DNA of 12,916 nt from Verrucomicrobiales bacterium (GTDB lineage: Bacteria > Verrucomicrobiota > Verrucomicrobiia > Limisphaerales > UBA9464). The DNA lies in assembly GCA_003445095.1 (NCBI GenBank), contig DLVS01000596.1, positions 1 to 12,916 of the forward strand, read 5' to 3'. This document shows positions 6,001 to 12,916 of the stretch, in pieces. Each line of letters opens with the position of its first letter. The stretch's first letter is position 1. Position numbers and translations under genes: made by a program. The notes beneath the pieces were generated by a model. It had not been told where the DNA came from. It did not search any database and saw nothing but the letters and a program-made list of their open reading frames with translations.

Positions 6001-6489
6001 TCAGCGCTCTGGCAAAATCACGTTAGCGGCCCGGAAGAATTCTTGGCCACCCTGCTGCCATTGGACTCGCGCTCGCCACAAACCTGGCTTCAGCGGATTT
6101 AGGTCCAACCGCTGGCGTCCTTGGGCATCGAGCGCCAGTGGAAATTCCCGATCAAGACGCGCCTCGGCCGGGCGGTACAACTGCACGGTGCCTTGGGCCG
6201 CCACCGGAAGTCGCAGCTCGAGAGTGCGTCCGTCGGGCGAGAGGGCCACGGTCACAGGATCGGTGAGGGCCTGGGTCCGCGTCACCCGGTCGATCTGTTC
6301 CTGGTAACGAATCTCCTGTTCATAGTAATCCGGACTGACCAGGTCCTGATTGTGGCGAGTGGCAAAGATCCCCATCCCTGCCACCGCGCAGGCAAACAAG
6401 CTCAGAAAAGCGGCCAGCCCATGAGGCCACGGGTTCCAGGAAGGATTCAGCGGAACGGAAAGATCAGAATTCGGCTTCATAGGAATCAT
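6001..6489 (-). CDS. ccoH: cbb3 oxidase assembly protein CcoH/FixH
   Basis: A 162-residue protein with one N-terminal membrane segment (about residues 24-44, HGLAAFLSLFACAVAGMGIF), followed by the FixH hallmark region VSPDYYEQEIRYQEQIDR at 51-68 and a beta-rich extracytoplasmic domain of about 90 residues (LELRLPVAAQGTVQLYRPAE). FixH/CcoH proteins bind the assembling cbb3 oxidase and are needed for its stable formation. The start codon overlaps the ccoG stop as ATGA (6486-6489), indicating coupled translation; a second in-frame ATG at codon 4 is possible. The length matches the family. The position between ccoG and the DsbD_2-like gene is the typical one. Confidence 0.92.
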   Translation of the reverse strand: MIPMKPNSDLSVPLNPSWNPWPHGLAAFLSLFACAVAGMGIFATRHNQDLVSPDYYEQEIRYQEQIDRVTRTQALTDPVTVALSPDGRTLELRLPVAAQGTVQLYRPAEARLDREFPLALDAQGRQRLDLNPLKPGLWRARVQWQQGGQEFFRAANVILPER

Positions 6490-7958
6490 CGAGGCCCGAC
6501 GAACGAAGTGCTCACGGTTTCCAAGCGTCGCTCACCGGAATAAACGCCAATCTTCAGTTTCGTCGTCCGTCCTGTTAGGTGCGTCGGATTCAACTCCACT
6601 AGCACCGAGGCTTGGCGGACTCGATCTTTGGGAACCACGAACGTAGGTGCGCCCATCACGGTGATTCCACCCTCGGCATTCTCCAGCCGGAACTGCACCG
6701 GCAGGTCGCGGCTGCTCTTGTTTACCACCTTGACCGTATAGAGATTGCTGATGCGACCGTTGGCCATGGTCTGAAACATCGCGCCTGGCGCACGGAGGAA
6801 CATCGTTTCCACCTCGGCCCGCGTGAACACGAGGATCAGGAACAAGGCGATCAGCCCGGTGAGGACGGACGCATACAGCTTCATGCGCGCGGTGAATCGA
6901 AGCGGCTGGCCATGTTCGATTCCATTCAGCGAGGCGTAGCGAATCAGTCCGCGGGGTCGCCCGATCTTGTCCATCACGGCGTCACAGGCATCGAGACACG
7001 CCGTGCAATTGACGCACTCCATCTGAATCCCATCGCGAATATCGATACCGGTCGGACACACAGCCACGCATTGCCGGCAATTCACGCAATCGCCGAGGCC
7101 TTCGGACTGGCGGAGGTCTAGGCGTTGTTCCCGTTTCCACGGCGCCCGCTTCTCACCTCGCTTATAGTCATACGCGACGACCATCGTGTTCTCGTCCAAG
7201 AGCGCCGATTGGAAACGTCCGTAGGGACAGATGAACGTGCAGGCTTGTTCTCGGAACCGCGCAAAGATGCCGTAGAAAACGAGCGTAAAGAGAATCATGA
7301 ACGTCAATCCGACGAGGTGTTGGCGCGGATCGTCGGTGATGATTCGGAGCAGGGCGTCCGAGCCGATCAGATAGGCTAACAGAGTGTTTCCGATCACAAA
7401 GGAGAGGAGGAAGAAGACGGAATGCTTCAGGACTTTCTTGGTAGTCTTGCTGAAGTTCCATGGCGCGGCATCCAGCGCTCGTTGCTGGTGAGAATCGCCT
7501 TCGATCAAGTACTCGATCTTCCGAAATACCATCTCCATCATGATTGTCTGCGGACACGTCCAGCCACACCACAGCCGGCCGAAAGCAGTGGTAAAGATCA
7601 TGATCCCGGCGAAGAAGATCAGCATTGCCACCGCGAAGATGATCGTGTCCTCAGGCCAAAAGATCCGCCCCAAGATCGAGAACTTGCGCTCAATGAGATT
7701 GAACATGAGGAGCGGATTGCCCCCGATCCGAATGAACGGACCGGCGAACATGATCGCGATCAGCACCCAGCTCATCCAGGTGCGCCAGCGGTACCAGCGG
7801 CCGACGGGCTTGCGGGGATACAGCCAGCGGCGCTGGCCGTCTTTATCCGCCGTGGCGAGATGCTCGCGAAAGTCGCCCCAGTTGACTGCGCGAGTGGAGG
7901 TCTTCTCGGCTTCCGGCTTGGTGGGCTTGGTTGGCATGAGTGTATTTCGATCACTCAT
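6486..7958 (-). CDS. ccoG: cbb3 oxidase accessory iron-sulfur protein CcoG/FixG
   Basis: A 490-residue membrane protein. It has several transmembrane segments (about 62-80, 104-126, 178-198, 214-233 and 360-378) and the membrane motif LWCGWTCPQ at 129-137 with Cys131 and Cys135. Two ferredoxin-type [4Fe-4S] sets follow: Cys291, 294, 297, 301 and Cys315, 318, 321, 325. The C-terminal part (about 380-490) is the immunoglobulin-like FixG_C domain. CcoG homologues reduce Cu(II) to Cu(I) for delivery to the oxidase CuB site. The start (MSDRNTLMPT) was chosen because its ATG overlaps the ccoP stop by 8 bases (ATGAGTGA); the open frame runs 12 codons further into ccoP. It ends overlapping the ccoH start by 4 bases. 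The sequence EQACTFICPYGRFQ at 238-251 is also characteristic of the family. Confidence 0.95.
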   Translation of the reverse strand: MSDRNTLMPTKPTKPEAEKTSTRAVNWGDFREHLATADKDGQRRWLYPRKPVGRWYRWRTWMSWVLIAIMFAGPFIRIGGNPLLMFNLIERKFSILGRIFWPEDTIIFAVAMLIFFAGIMIFTTAFGRLWCGWTCPQTIMMEMVFRKIEYLIEGDSHQQRALDAAPWNFSKTTKKVLKHSVFFLLSFVIGNTLLAYLIGSDALLRIITDDPRQHLVGLTFMILFTLVFYGIFARFREQACTFICPYGRFQSALLDENTMVVAYDYKRGEKRAPWKREQRLDLRQSEGLGDCVNCRQCVAVCPTGIDIRDGIQMECVNCTACLDACDAVMDKIGRPRGLIRYASLNGIEHGQPLRFTARMKLYASVLTGLIALFLILVFTRAEVETMFLRAPGAMFQTMANGRISNLYTVKVVNKSSRDLPVQFRLENAEGGITVMGAPTFVVPKDRVRQASVLVELNPTHLTGRTTKLKIGVYSGERRLETVSTSFVGPR

Positions 7959-8544
7959 ACACTTGGGCTGGTACTGCCGGCGCCTGATCCTCACGAATCT
8001 TAGGATTGGGCGGATTGCTACCTCGCAGGGTGTAGATGTAACTCGCCACGGCCAGGATGTCCGAAGGCTTCATCCCCTGTTCTCGCCACGAAAGCATTCC
8101 CTTCTCGGGCACGCCGTTCCAGATGACCTTAACGTTGTCGGAAAACTGCGGCCCGTGGATCCAATAGTCGTCGCAGAGGTTCGGCCCCACCAAGCCGCCG
8201 CCGTCGGGCCGGTGGCACGGTGAACAATACGTCAGGAACAACTCGCGACCGCGGTCCAGGGTCGCTGTTTCGGTGCTGGGCGCGACATTTCCCAGCGCCG
8301 TGTCGAACCGACTTATGGCCGCCTGCTTCACGGCTTCACCTTTGGCCATCTCTTCTCGATACGCTGTCAACTGCGACGTGCCCTTGCCGAGGACGTGATA
8401 GTACGTGAGGTAAAACGCGGCAAAAAGGATGGTCAGGTAGAACAACCAAACCCACCACCGAGGAAGATTGTTATCGAGCTCCTGGATTCCGTCGGCTTCA
8501 TGATCCAGCAGCAGGGGATCGCGAGGTGACTTGGGATCATTCAT
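7951..8544 (-). CDS. ccoP: cbb3 oxidase subunit CcoP, mono-haem form
   Basis: A 197-residue subunit. The N-terminal CcoP_N region reads LDHEADGIQELDNNLPRWW at 13-31, followed by one membrane segment (about 32-50) and then a single cytochrome c domain with the haem site CSPCH (Cys107, Cys110, His111) and likely axial Met150 in EKGMLSW. The well-studied proteobacterial CcoP is about 290-300 residues with two haem c domains; here only one is encoded and nothing suggests a frameshift. The start MNDPKSPRDP has a good Shine-Dalgarno (AAGGAG at 8554-8559). Its ATG overlaps the ccoQ stop by 8 bases, and its own stop overlaps ccoG. It passes electrons from a donor cytochrome to CcoO and CcoN. Confidence 0.93.
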   Translation of the reverse strand: MNDPKSPRDPLLLDHEADGIQELDNNLPRWWVWLFYLTILFAAFYLTYYHVLGKGTSQLTAYREEMAKGEAVKQAAISRFDTALGNVAPSTETATLDRGRELFLTYCSPCHRPDGGGLVGPNLCDDYWIHGPQFSDNVKVIWNGVPEKGMLSWREQGMKPSDILAVASYIYTLRGSNPPNPKIREDQAPAVPAQVYE

Positions 8545-8746
8545 GGTGAGTTTCTCCTTTCGATTCAAAACAAGGTTCGGTCTTGGAGTCGTCCGCAAGT
8601 GGGAGTGCGCTCATGTGAACAAGGAATGGCCGCTTCGTCAGCATCGCCAAAATCAACGCGACGCTGAACACGGTGAAGAACAGGCAGACCGAGATAACTC
8701 CGTAGAGTCCGATCCCGCCGAGGTGGGTGAGAACATTCTTAATCAT
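8537..8746 (-). CDS. ccoQ: small cbb3 oxidase subunit CcoQ-like
   Basis: A 69-residue protein with a short N-terminal stretch (MIKNVLTHLGGI), one hydrophobic segment at about 13-35 (LYGVISVCLFFTVFSVALIL), and a tail with the motif SALPLADD at 46-53. CcoQ/FixQ proteins are 50-80 residues with one membrane helix and stabilise the oxidase, especially CcoP. The position between ccoNO and ccoP, 6 bases after the ccoNO stop and overlapping ccoP by 8 bases, supports the call more strongly than similarity does, because the family is poorly conserved. The hydrophilic tail of about 30 residues should face the cytoplasm. Confidence 0.8.
   Translation of the reverse strand: MIKNVLTHLGGIGLYGVISVCLFFTVFSVALILAMLTKRPFLVHMSALPLADDSKTEPCFESKGETHHE
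8554..8559 (-). promoter_or_regulatory. Shine-Dalgarno of ccoP
   Basis: On the - strand the bases AAGGAG lie 9 bases before the ATG at 8544, inside the end of the ccoQ coding region. This fixes the ccoP start at MNDPK rather than the in-frame ATG 18 codons upstream. Most genes in the window have no such site. Confidence 0.8.
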
Positions 8747-8752
8747 GGGAAC

Positions 8753-10927
8753 TCAGGGGCTGGATTGGGCAGCGAGGTTGGACGGAGCGGAGCCATCCCC
8801 GTCCGAGGCAGTTTTCGGCGCCGTTTTGATGTCGGTGCCGAGCCGTTGGAGGTAGGCAATCATGCCAATGATTTCGGCGTCGGGTGGGGAGTTGCTGATG
8901 GATCCGAATTTTAGGTTAGCGACAATGGAAGCTGCTTGAGTCTGCAAGGATTTTTGCGCAGGCCCGCTTTCAAACCCATCGGGATACGGAACCCCAACTT
9001 TGCGAAGCGCTCGAATCCGAGCCGGCAATGAGTTTGTGTCCAGCCTCTGAGTCAGGAGCCACGGATACGGTGGCATGATCGAGCCGGGAGAAGTTGAGCG
9101 CGGGTCTTCCATGTGGTTGTAGTGCCAGGCATCCGGATATTTTCCGCCTTCGCGTTGTAGGTCGGGGCCGGTGCGCTTCGATCCCCAGAGGAACGGGTGG
9201 TCGAAGACGAATTCGCCGGCTTTTGAATACTCGCCATACCGTTCGGTCTCAGAGCGGAACGGACGGATCATCTGCGAGTGACAACCGACACAACCTTCTC
9301 GGATGTAGAGATCCCGTCCCAATACCTCGAGGGGCGTGTATGGCTTAACACTAGCAATGGTTGGGACATTAGACTTAATCAGGTAAAGTGGAATGATTTC
9401 AATGGCGCCACCGATCAGGACTGCCACCACCGAAAGCACGGTGAACAATCCGGCGCGCGATTCGAGCCAGCGATGACCGGTGCCTACGGGATGCGTGTCG
9501 GCCGAGAGGGGCGCAGCCTGGACTTCCGTGTTAGGCTCAAATACCCCTGATTTCGCGGTTCGATAGAGGTTGTAGGCTCCAATGCAGGCCCCAATCAAAT
9601 AGAGAGTTCCGCCAATCGCTCGCAGGCGATACATGGGAACCAACTGGAGAACCGTTTCTAGAAAGTTGGGGTACTGGAGAAAGCCGTCGGGCGTGAATTC
9701 TTTCCACATGAGGCCCTGAGTTATTCCGGCCCAATACATGGGAATCGCGTAAAACATGATGCCCAATAACCCGAGCCAAAAGTGCCAGTTGGCCAGCTTT
9801 AGCGAATAAAGGCGGGTGTTCCACAGCCGCGGGAAGAGCCAGTACAGCATGGAGAACGTCAGAAACCCATTCCAACCCAGCGCCCCGGTATGCACGTGGG
9901 CAATCGTCCAATCGGTGTAGTGGGAGAGGGAATTAACACTTTTGATCGACAGTAGAGGGCCTTCCAAAGTCGCCATCCCATAAGCAGTAACGGCGACGAC
10001 CATGAATTTCAGAACGGGATCTTGGCGGACTTTATCCCAGGCTCCCCGGAGGGTCAGCAGGCCGTTGAGCATGCCGCCCCACGACGGCGCGACGAGCATG
10101 ATGGAGAAAGCCATCCCCAGGGACTGAGCCCAATCGGGCAGCGCGGTATAGAGGAGATGGTGCGGTCCGGCCCAGATGTAAATGAAGATGAGTGACCAAA
10201 AATGGATGATCGACAGACGATAGCTAAACACGGGGCGATTGGCCGCCTTGGGCAGGAAGTAGTACATCAAACCCAAGTAGGGCGTGGTGAGGAAAAAGGC
10301 GACGGCGTTATGTCCGTACCACCATTGCACCAGTGCGTCCTGAACGCCGGCATACACGGGATAGCTCTTTAGCACTCCGGCCGGAACTTCGATCGAGTTA
10401 CCGATATGCAGAATGGCCACCGTGAGAACGGTCGCGATATAGAACCAGATCGCGACGTACAGATGCTTCTCCCGGCGGTTGCGGATAGTACCGAACAGGT
10501 TAATTGCGAAAGCGACCCAAACCACCGCGATGGCGATGTCGATCGGCCACTCGAGTTCGGCGTATTCCTTACTGGTCGTGAATCCTAATGGCAGAGTCAG
10601 CGCGGCGGCGACGATGATGGCGTTCCAACCCCAGAAGTTGAACCAACTGAGCTTATCGCTGAACATTCGAGCTTTGCACAAACGCTGCAGTGAATAGTAG
10701 ATGCCCGTAAACATGCCATTGCCCACGAACGCGAAGATGACCGCGTTGGTGTGCAATGGCCGCAATCGGCCGAAGGTTATGTACTGGAGGCCGGCATTCA
10801 GACCCGGCCAGAACAATTCACAGGCGGCCAACAGCCCCGCCAAGAATCCCACGATGGCCCAAATGATCGTGGCAATCGCAAAGGCGCGCACGATCCGGTT
10901 ATCATATTTGAATGTATCAATCTTCAT
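8753..10927 (-). CDS. ccoNO: fused cbb3 cytochrome c oxidase subunits CcoN-CcoO
   Basis: A 724-residue protein joining the catalytic subunit I (about residues 1-460, twelve hydrophobic segments) to the haem c subunit II (about 490-700). CcoN ligands seen: low-spin haem b His59 (RPLHTN) and His346; CuB His206, His256 and His257 (WYGHNAV, AGPHH); haem b3 His344 (TIAHVHTG); the Tyr250 that cross-links to a CuB histidine in this oxidase class; and Glu322 in EGPLLS. The CcoO part, after a membrane anchor at about 494-515, has haem c site CVGCH (Cys546, Cys549, His550) and axial Met618 in SIMPPYPW. The complex reduces oxygen with high affinity and pumps protons. The start MKIDTFKYDN was chosen because CcoN homologues begin here; the open frame extends 31 codons further. 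Its ATG lies within the last codons of ccoS (11-base overlap). No Shine-Dalgarno was found. Confidence 0.96.
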   Translation of the reverse strand: MKIDTFKYDNRIVRAFAIATIIWAIVGFLAGLLAACELFWPGLNAGLQYITFGRLRPLHTNAVIFAFVGNGMFTGIYYSLQRLCKARMFSDKLSWFNFWGWNAIIVAAALTLPLGFTTSKEYAELEWPIDIAIAVVWVAFAINLFGTIRNRREKHLYVAIWFYIATVLTVAILHIGNSIEVPAGVLKSYPVYAGVQDALVQWWYGHNAVAFFLTTPYLGLMYYFLPKAANRPVFSYRLSIIHFWSLIFIYIWAGPHHLLYTALPDWAQSLGMAFSIMLVAPSWGGMLNGLLTLRGAWDKVRQDPVLKFMVVAVTAYGMATLEGPLLSIKSVNSLSHYTDWTIAHVHTGALGWNGFLTFSMLYWLFPRLWNTRLYSLKLANWHFWLGLLGIMFYAIPMYWAGITQGLMWKEFTPDGFLQYPNFLETVLQLVPMYRLRAIGGTLYLIGACIGAYNLYRTAKSGVFEPNTEVQAAPLSADTHPVGTGHRWLESRAGLFTVLSVVAVLIGGAIEIIPLYLIKSNVPTIASVKPYTPLEVLGRDLYIREGCVGCHSQMIRPFRSETERYGEYSKAGEFVFDHPFLWGSKRTGPDLQREGGKYPDAWHYNHMEDPRSTSPGSIMPPYPWLLTQRLDTNSLPARIRALRKVGVPYPDGFESGPAQKSLQTQAASIVANLKFGSISNSPPDAEIIGMIAYLQRLGTDIKTAPKTASDGDGSAPSNLAAQSSP

Positions 10928-11111
10928 CTGAAATGATTCGTTGCCTGTTAGGATGCTTGGACGCTGATTCCCGGGTTTCGTCGGTGAGGACACGGAGGGA
11001 TGGCGTCGAGGTGTCCTCATACTGGCCTGATCGCACCGCCCAGAAGAATGCGCTCAAGAAGCCAGCCGCGATCACGATGCTCAACGGAATGAGGAGGAGG
11101 ACGACGCTCAT
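10917..11111 (-). CDS. ccoS: cbb3 oxidase maturation protein CcoS
   Basis: A 64-residue protein: MSVVLLLIPLSIVIAAGFLS as one membrane helix, then FFWAVRSGQYEDTSTPSLRV, which matches the CcoS hallmark FxWAxxxGQ(Y/F)(E/D)D. CcoS is required for inserting the redox cofactors (haem b and CuB) into CcoN in organisms where it was tested. The ATG overlaps the ccoI stop as ATGA (11108-11111) and has a strong GGAGG 7 bases upstream, which rules out the 41-codon N-terminal extension left open by the frame. The end overlaps the ccoNO start by 11 bases. The hydrophilic tail (residues 36-64) is longer than the minimal family form. Confidence 0.92.
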   Translation of the reverse strand: MSVVLLLIPLSIVIAAGFLSAFFWAVRSGQYEDTSTPSLRVLTDETRESASKHPNRQRIISDED

Positions 11112-12916
11112 AGACGTACCTCCGTCGGTTCCGTCAGGACCGGTCCGAGTCCGGCCCGGCGTCCCACCCAGTGTACGGCAACCACCGCGAAAGCGATGAC
11201 GGTCACCGAACTTAGGGGCATCAGCACCGCGCACACCACGGGCGACAATTGGCCGGCCGCGGCAATCGAAAGGCCCACGAGGTTGTAGAGGCTGGAAATA
11301 ACGAAACTGACCCGCACTACACCGACCGTGTTCCGAGCGAAGCGAATCACGTTCCCCAGGCGCTGAACCCGGCTGGCTTCGAGGATAACGTCGCTAGCGG
11401 GCGAGAAGGCGCCGATTTGTTCAACGACCGCGACACCGACATCGCTCTGGCGCAGAGCGCCCGCATCATTGAGTCCATCACCGACCATCATCACCACCTG
11501 GCCCTGCTGTTGTCGGGCTCGGATGAACTCCAGCTTATTCGCCGGGCTCTGGTTGAATTCGAGTGTGGCGGGAAGGCCGAACAGTTTCTGGAACCGAGCG
11601 ACCTCGTCGGCGTTATCCCCGCTCAGCAACGCCAGCTCATAATTGAGCGAAAGGGTTTGAATCAGTTGGTCAATCTCCGGTCGCAAGGGATGCTGCATCG
11701 TGAACAGGCCTTGGTAGTGCCCGTTGCGGGCGACGTGGACGGCCGGTCCCTCGGAAATGGTCACTGGAATGGCGACGCCACAACCGCGCAACCAGTCGGC
11801 CGAACCCAATTTCCATGGAACTCCCTCGACCTGGCCACTGACGCCGGCGCCGGGGTGTTCTTGAAATTCACGAACCGCTGGTGGATTGGCGCGTTCGTCC
11901 GACAACTCGGCGGCGATTCGACCCGCCAGCGGATGAGCGGACTGGAGGGCCAACGCCCGAATCGCCGCCTCGTCAGCCGCGGATAATGGCCCACCGACGA
12001 AAGAAGTCTCACCGGATCGCGCCGCGGTCAGTGTGCCGGTTTTGTCGAAAACCACGGAAGAAATCCGCGCCAGGATTTCGATCACGTGAGGGTTGCGGAG
12101 GAATATTCCCCGACGACCCAGCACGCGCACCGCGGTTCCCAAGGTAAATGGCGCGGCCAACGCGAGGGCGCAGGGACACGCGACGATGAGGACTCCCACG
12201 AATGCTCGCATCCCACGCGTTGGGTCAATCGCGGCCCAGAACAATCCGGCCATTGTCGCGATCCCCAGGATGACCCAGGTAAAGCGGCCGCTGTACCGGT
12301 TGGTGAGCGTGTTAAAAGTGTCGTCCTTGTCCTTGCGAAAGAGGTCCCGATTCCACAAGGACGTTAGGTAGCTCTGGGCGACCGGCTTCACGATCTCAAC
12401 GTCGATCGTGCCGCCGGTTTGGCAGCCCCCGGCATAGAGCAGCTCACCCAATTGTCGCCGGATCGGTTTGGATTCGCCCGTGACAAAGCTGTAGTCCACC
12501 CGCGCTTCCCCGCGCAGAAGGCGAGCGTCGGCGGGAATCAGTTCACCGTGACGGAGTCGCAAGCGGTCGCCGACTTGGATCTGGGCCAAGGAAACGCGTT
12601 GCTCGGACTCACTGACATTTGAACCAGGGCCGGCGAGCTGTTGAATGCGAATCACTGACAGCGGGAAGAACGAACGGTAGTCACGGTCGAACGAGAGCCG
12701 ATCAAAAACCTTTTGTTGAAAGACGCGGCCGCAGAGCAGGAAGAACAAAAGTCCAGCCAGCGAATCGAAGTAACCTTCGCCGCGCCCGCTAACGACTTCG
12801 AAAACGCTCTGGGCGAAGAGAGCCGTGATCCCGACCGCGATGGGGACTTCGAGGCTCAGTTGGCGCTGACGCAGGCTCAGCCACGCCATCCGCCAATAGT
12901 CGGCCGCGCTGAACAG
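11108..12916 (-). CDS. ccoI: copper-translocating P-type ATPase CcoI/FixI (partial, N-terminus outside window)
   Basis: The frame is open to the window edge, so the start, the N-terminal metal-binding domain and the first membrane helices are missing; 602 codons are present. Counting from the first visible methionine (base 12889), the P1B-ATPase landmarks are VTGES at 136-140, the transmembrane copper site CPC at 238-240 (VACPCALALAAP), the phosphorylated Asp282 in FDKTGTLT, the SAHPLA nucleotide-site motif at 317-322, and GDGLNDAGAL at 470-479. The window-edge section FSAADYWRMAWLSLRQRQLS followed by LEVPIA is characteristic of the FixI/CcoI subgroup rather than of general CopA. CcoI exports Cu(I) for assembly of the CuB centre of the cbb3 oxidase. 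It is the first gene of the operon visible here and is coupled to ccoS by an ATGA overlap. Confidence 0.94.
   Translation of the reverse strand: MFSAADYWRMAWLSLRQRQLSLEVPIAVGITALFAQSVFEVVSGRGEGYFDSLAGLLFFLLCGRVFQQKVFDRLSFDRDYRSFFPLSVIRIQQLAGPGSNVSESEQRVSLAQIQVGDRLRLRHGELIPADARLLRGEARVDYSFVTGESKPIRRQLGELLYAGGCQTGGTIDVEIVKPVAQSYLTSLWNRDLFRKDKDDTFNTLTNRYSGRFTWVILGIATMAGLFWAAIDPTRGMRAFVGVLIVACPCALALAAPFTLGTAVRVLGRRGIFLRNPHVIEILARISSVVFDKTGTLTAARSGETSFVGGPLSAADEAAIRALALQSAHPLAGRIAAELSDERANPPAVREFQEHPGAGVSGQVEGVPWKLGSADWLRGCGVAIPVTISEGPAVHVARNGHYQGLFTMQHPLRPEIDQLIQTLSLNYELALLSGDNADEVARFQKLFGLPATLEFNQSPANKLEFIRARQQQGQVVMMVGDGLNDAGALRQSDVGVAVVEQIGAFSPASDVILEASRVQRLGNVIRFARNTVGVVRVSFVISSLYNLVGLSIAAAGQLSPVVCAVLMPLSSVTVIAFAVVAVHWVGRRAGLGPVLTEPTEVRL
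11119..11123 (-). promoter_or_regulatory. Shine-Dalgarno of ccoS
   Basis: GGAGG on the - strand, 7 bases before the ATG at 11111 and located inside the 3' end of ccoI. It fixes the ccoS start and shows that this small gene is initiated independently as well as by coupling to ccoI. Confidence 0.82.

Noticed and set aside
10917..11234. Longer 105-residue version of CcoS
   Set aside because: The first 41 residues are an arginine/glycine-rich readthrough of the ccoI 3' end. The GGAGG site, ATGA overlap and family N-terminus all support the 64-residue form.

Overview
The window reads as a piece of a free-living, respiring bacterial chromosome, most likely Verrucomicrobiota (Limisphaerales/Pedosphaera-like). 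Three things point there, all by inference: the high-affinity oxidase has its CcoN and CcoO subunits fused into one polypeptide, an arrangement known from Bacteroidota, Planctomycetota and Verrucomicrobiota; the metallo-hydrolase carries an N-terminal 'LRWTGTPGS...LQVSSNL.DWSTLTT' module typical of exported verrucomicrobial proteins; and the GC-rich intergenic DNA is packed with short GC-rich inverted repeats. Most genes lack a Shine-Dalgarno sequence. No tRNA, rRNA, CRISPR array, transposase or phage gene was seen.

Layout. (1) Positions 1-578, + strand: a possible last few codons of an upstream gene, then an exported single-domain rhodanese with an unusual CNNN active-site loop. (2) Positions 618-3911, - strand: four closely spaced genes read right to left. 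They encode a glycine-rich exported protein of unknown function, an exported metallo-beta-lactamase-fold hydrolase, a Tat-signal intradiol ring-cleavage dioxygenase, and an exported dienelactone hydrolase. All four products carry export signals, so a small lactone/aromatic-processing set appears to sit outside the cytoplasm. (3) Positions 3912-4417: about 500 bases without a credible gene, holding several short hairpins. (4) Positions 4418-12916, - strand: a tightly packed cbb3-type cytochrome c oxidase operon in the order ccoI (cut by the window edge), ccoS, ccoNO fusion, ccoQ, ccoP (one haem only), ccoG, ccoH, a DsbD_2/TauE-like membrane protein, and a carbon-nitrogen hydrolase.

How the genes work together. 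CcoNO, CcoQ and CcoP form the high-affinity terminal oxidase, which takes electrons from soluble or membrane cytochromes, reduces oxygen to water and pumps protons. CcoI (copper P-type ATPase), CcoG (ferredoxin-like copper reductase), CcoH and CcoS assemble it and deliver copper and haem. The DsbD_2-like protein probably helps with metal or thiol chemistry. Coding regions overlap by 4-11 bases at four junctions, which implies translational coupling. No new multi-gene defence or mobile system is evident. The most distinctive parts are the exported intradiol dioxygenase/hydrolase operon, the mono-haem CcoP and the hairpin-rich spacer.
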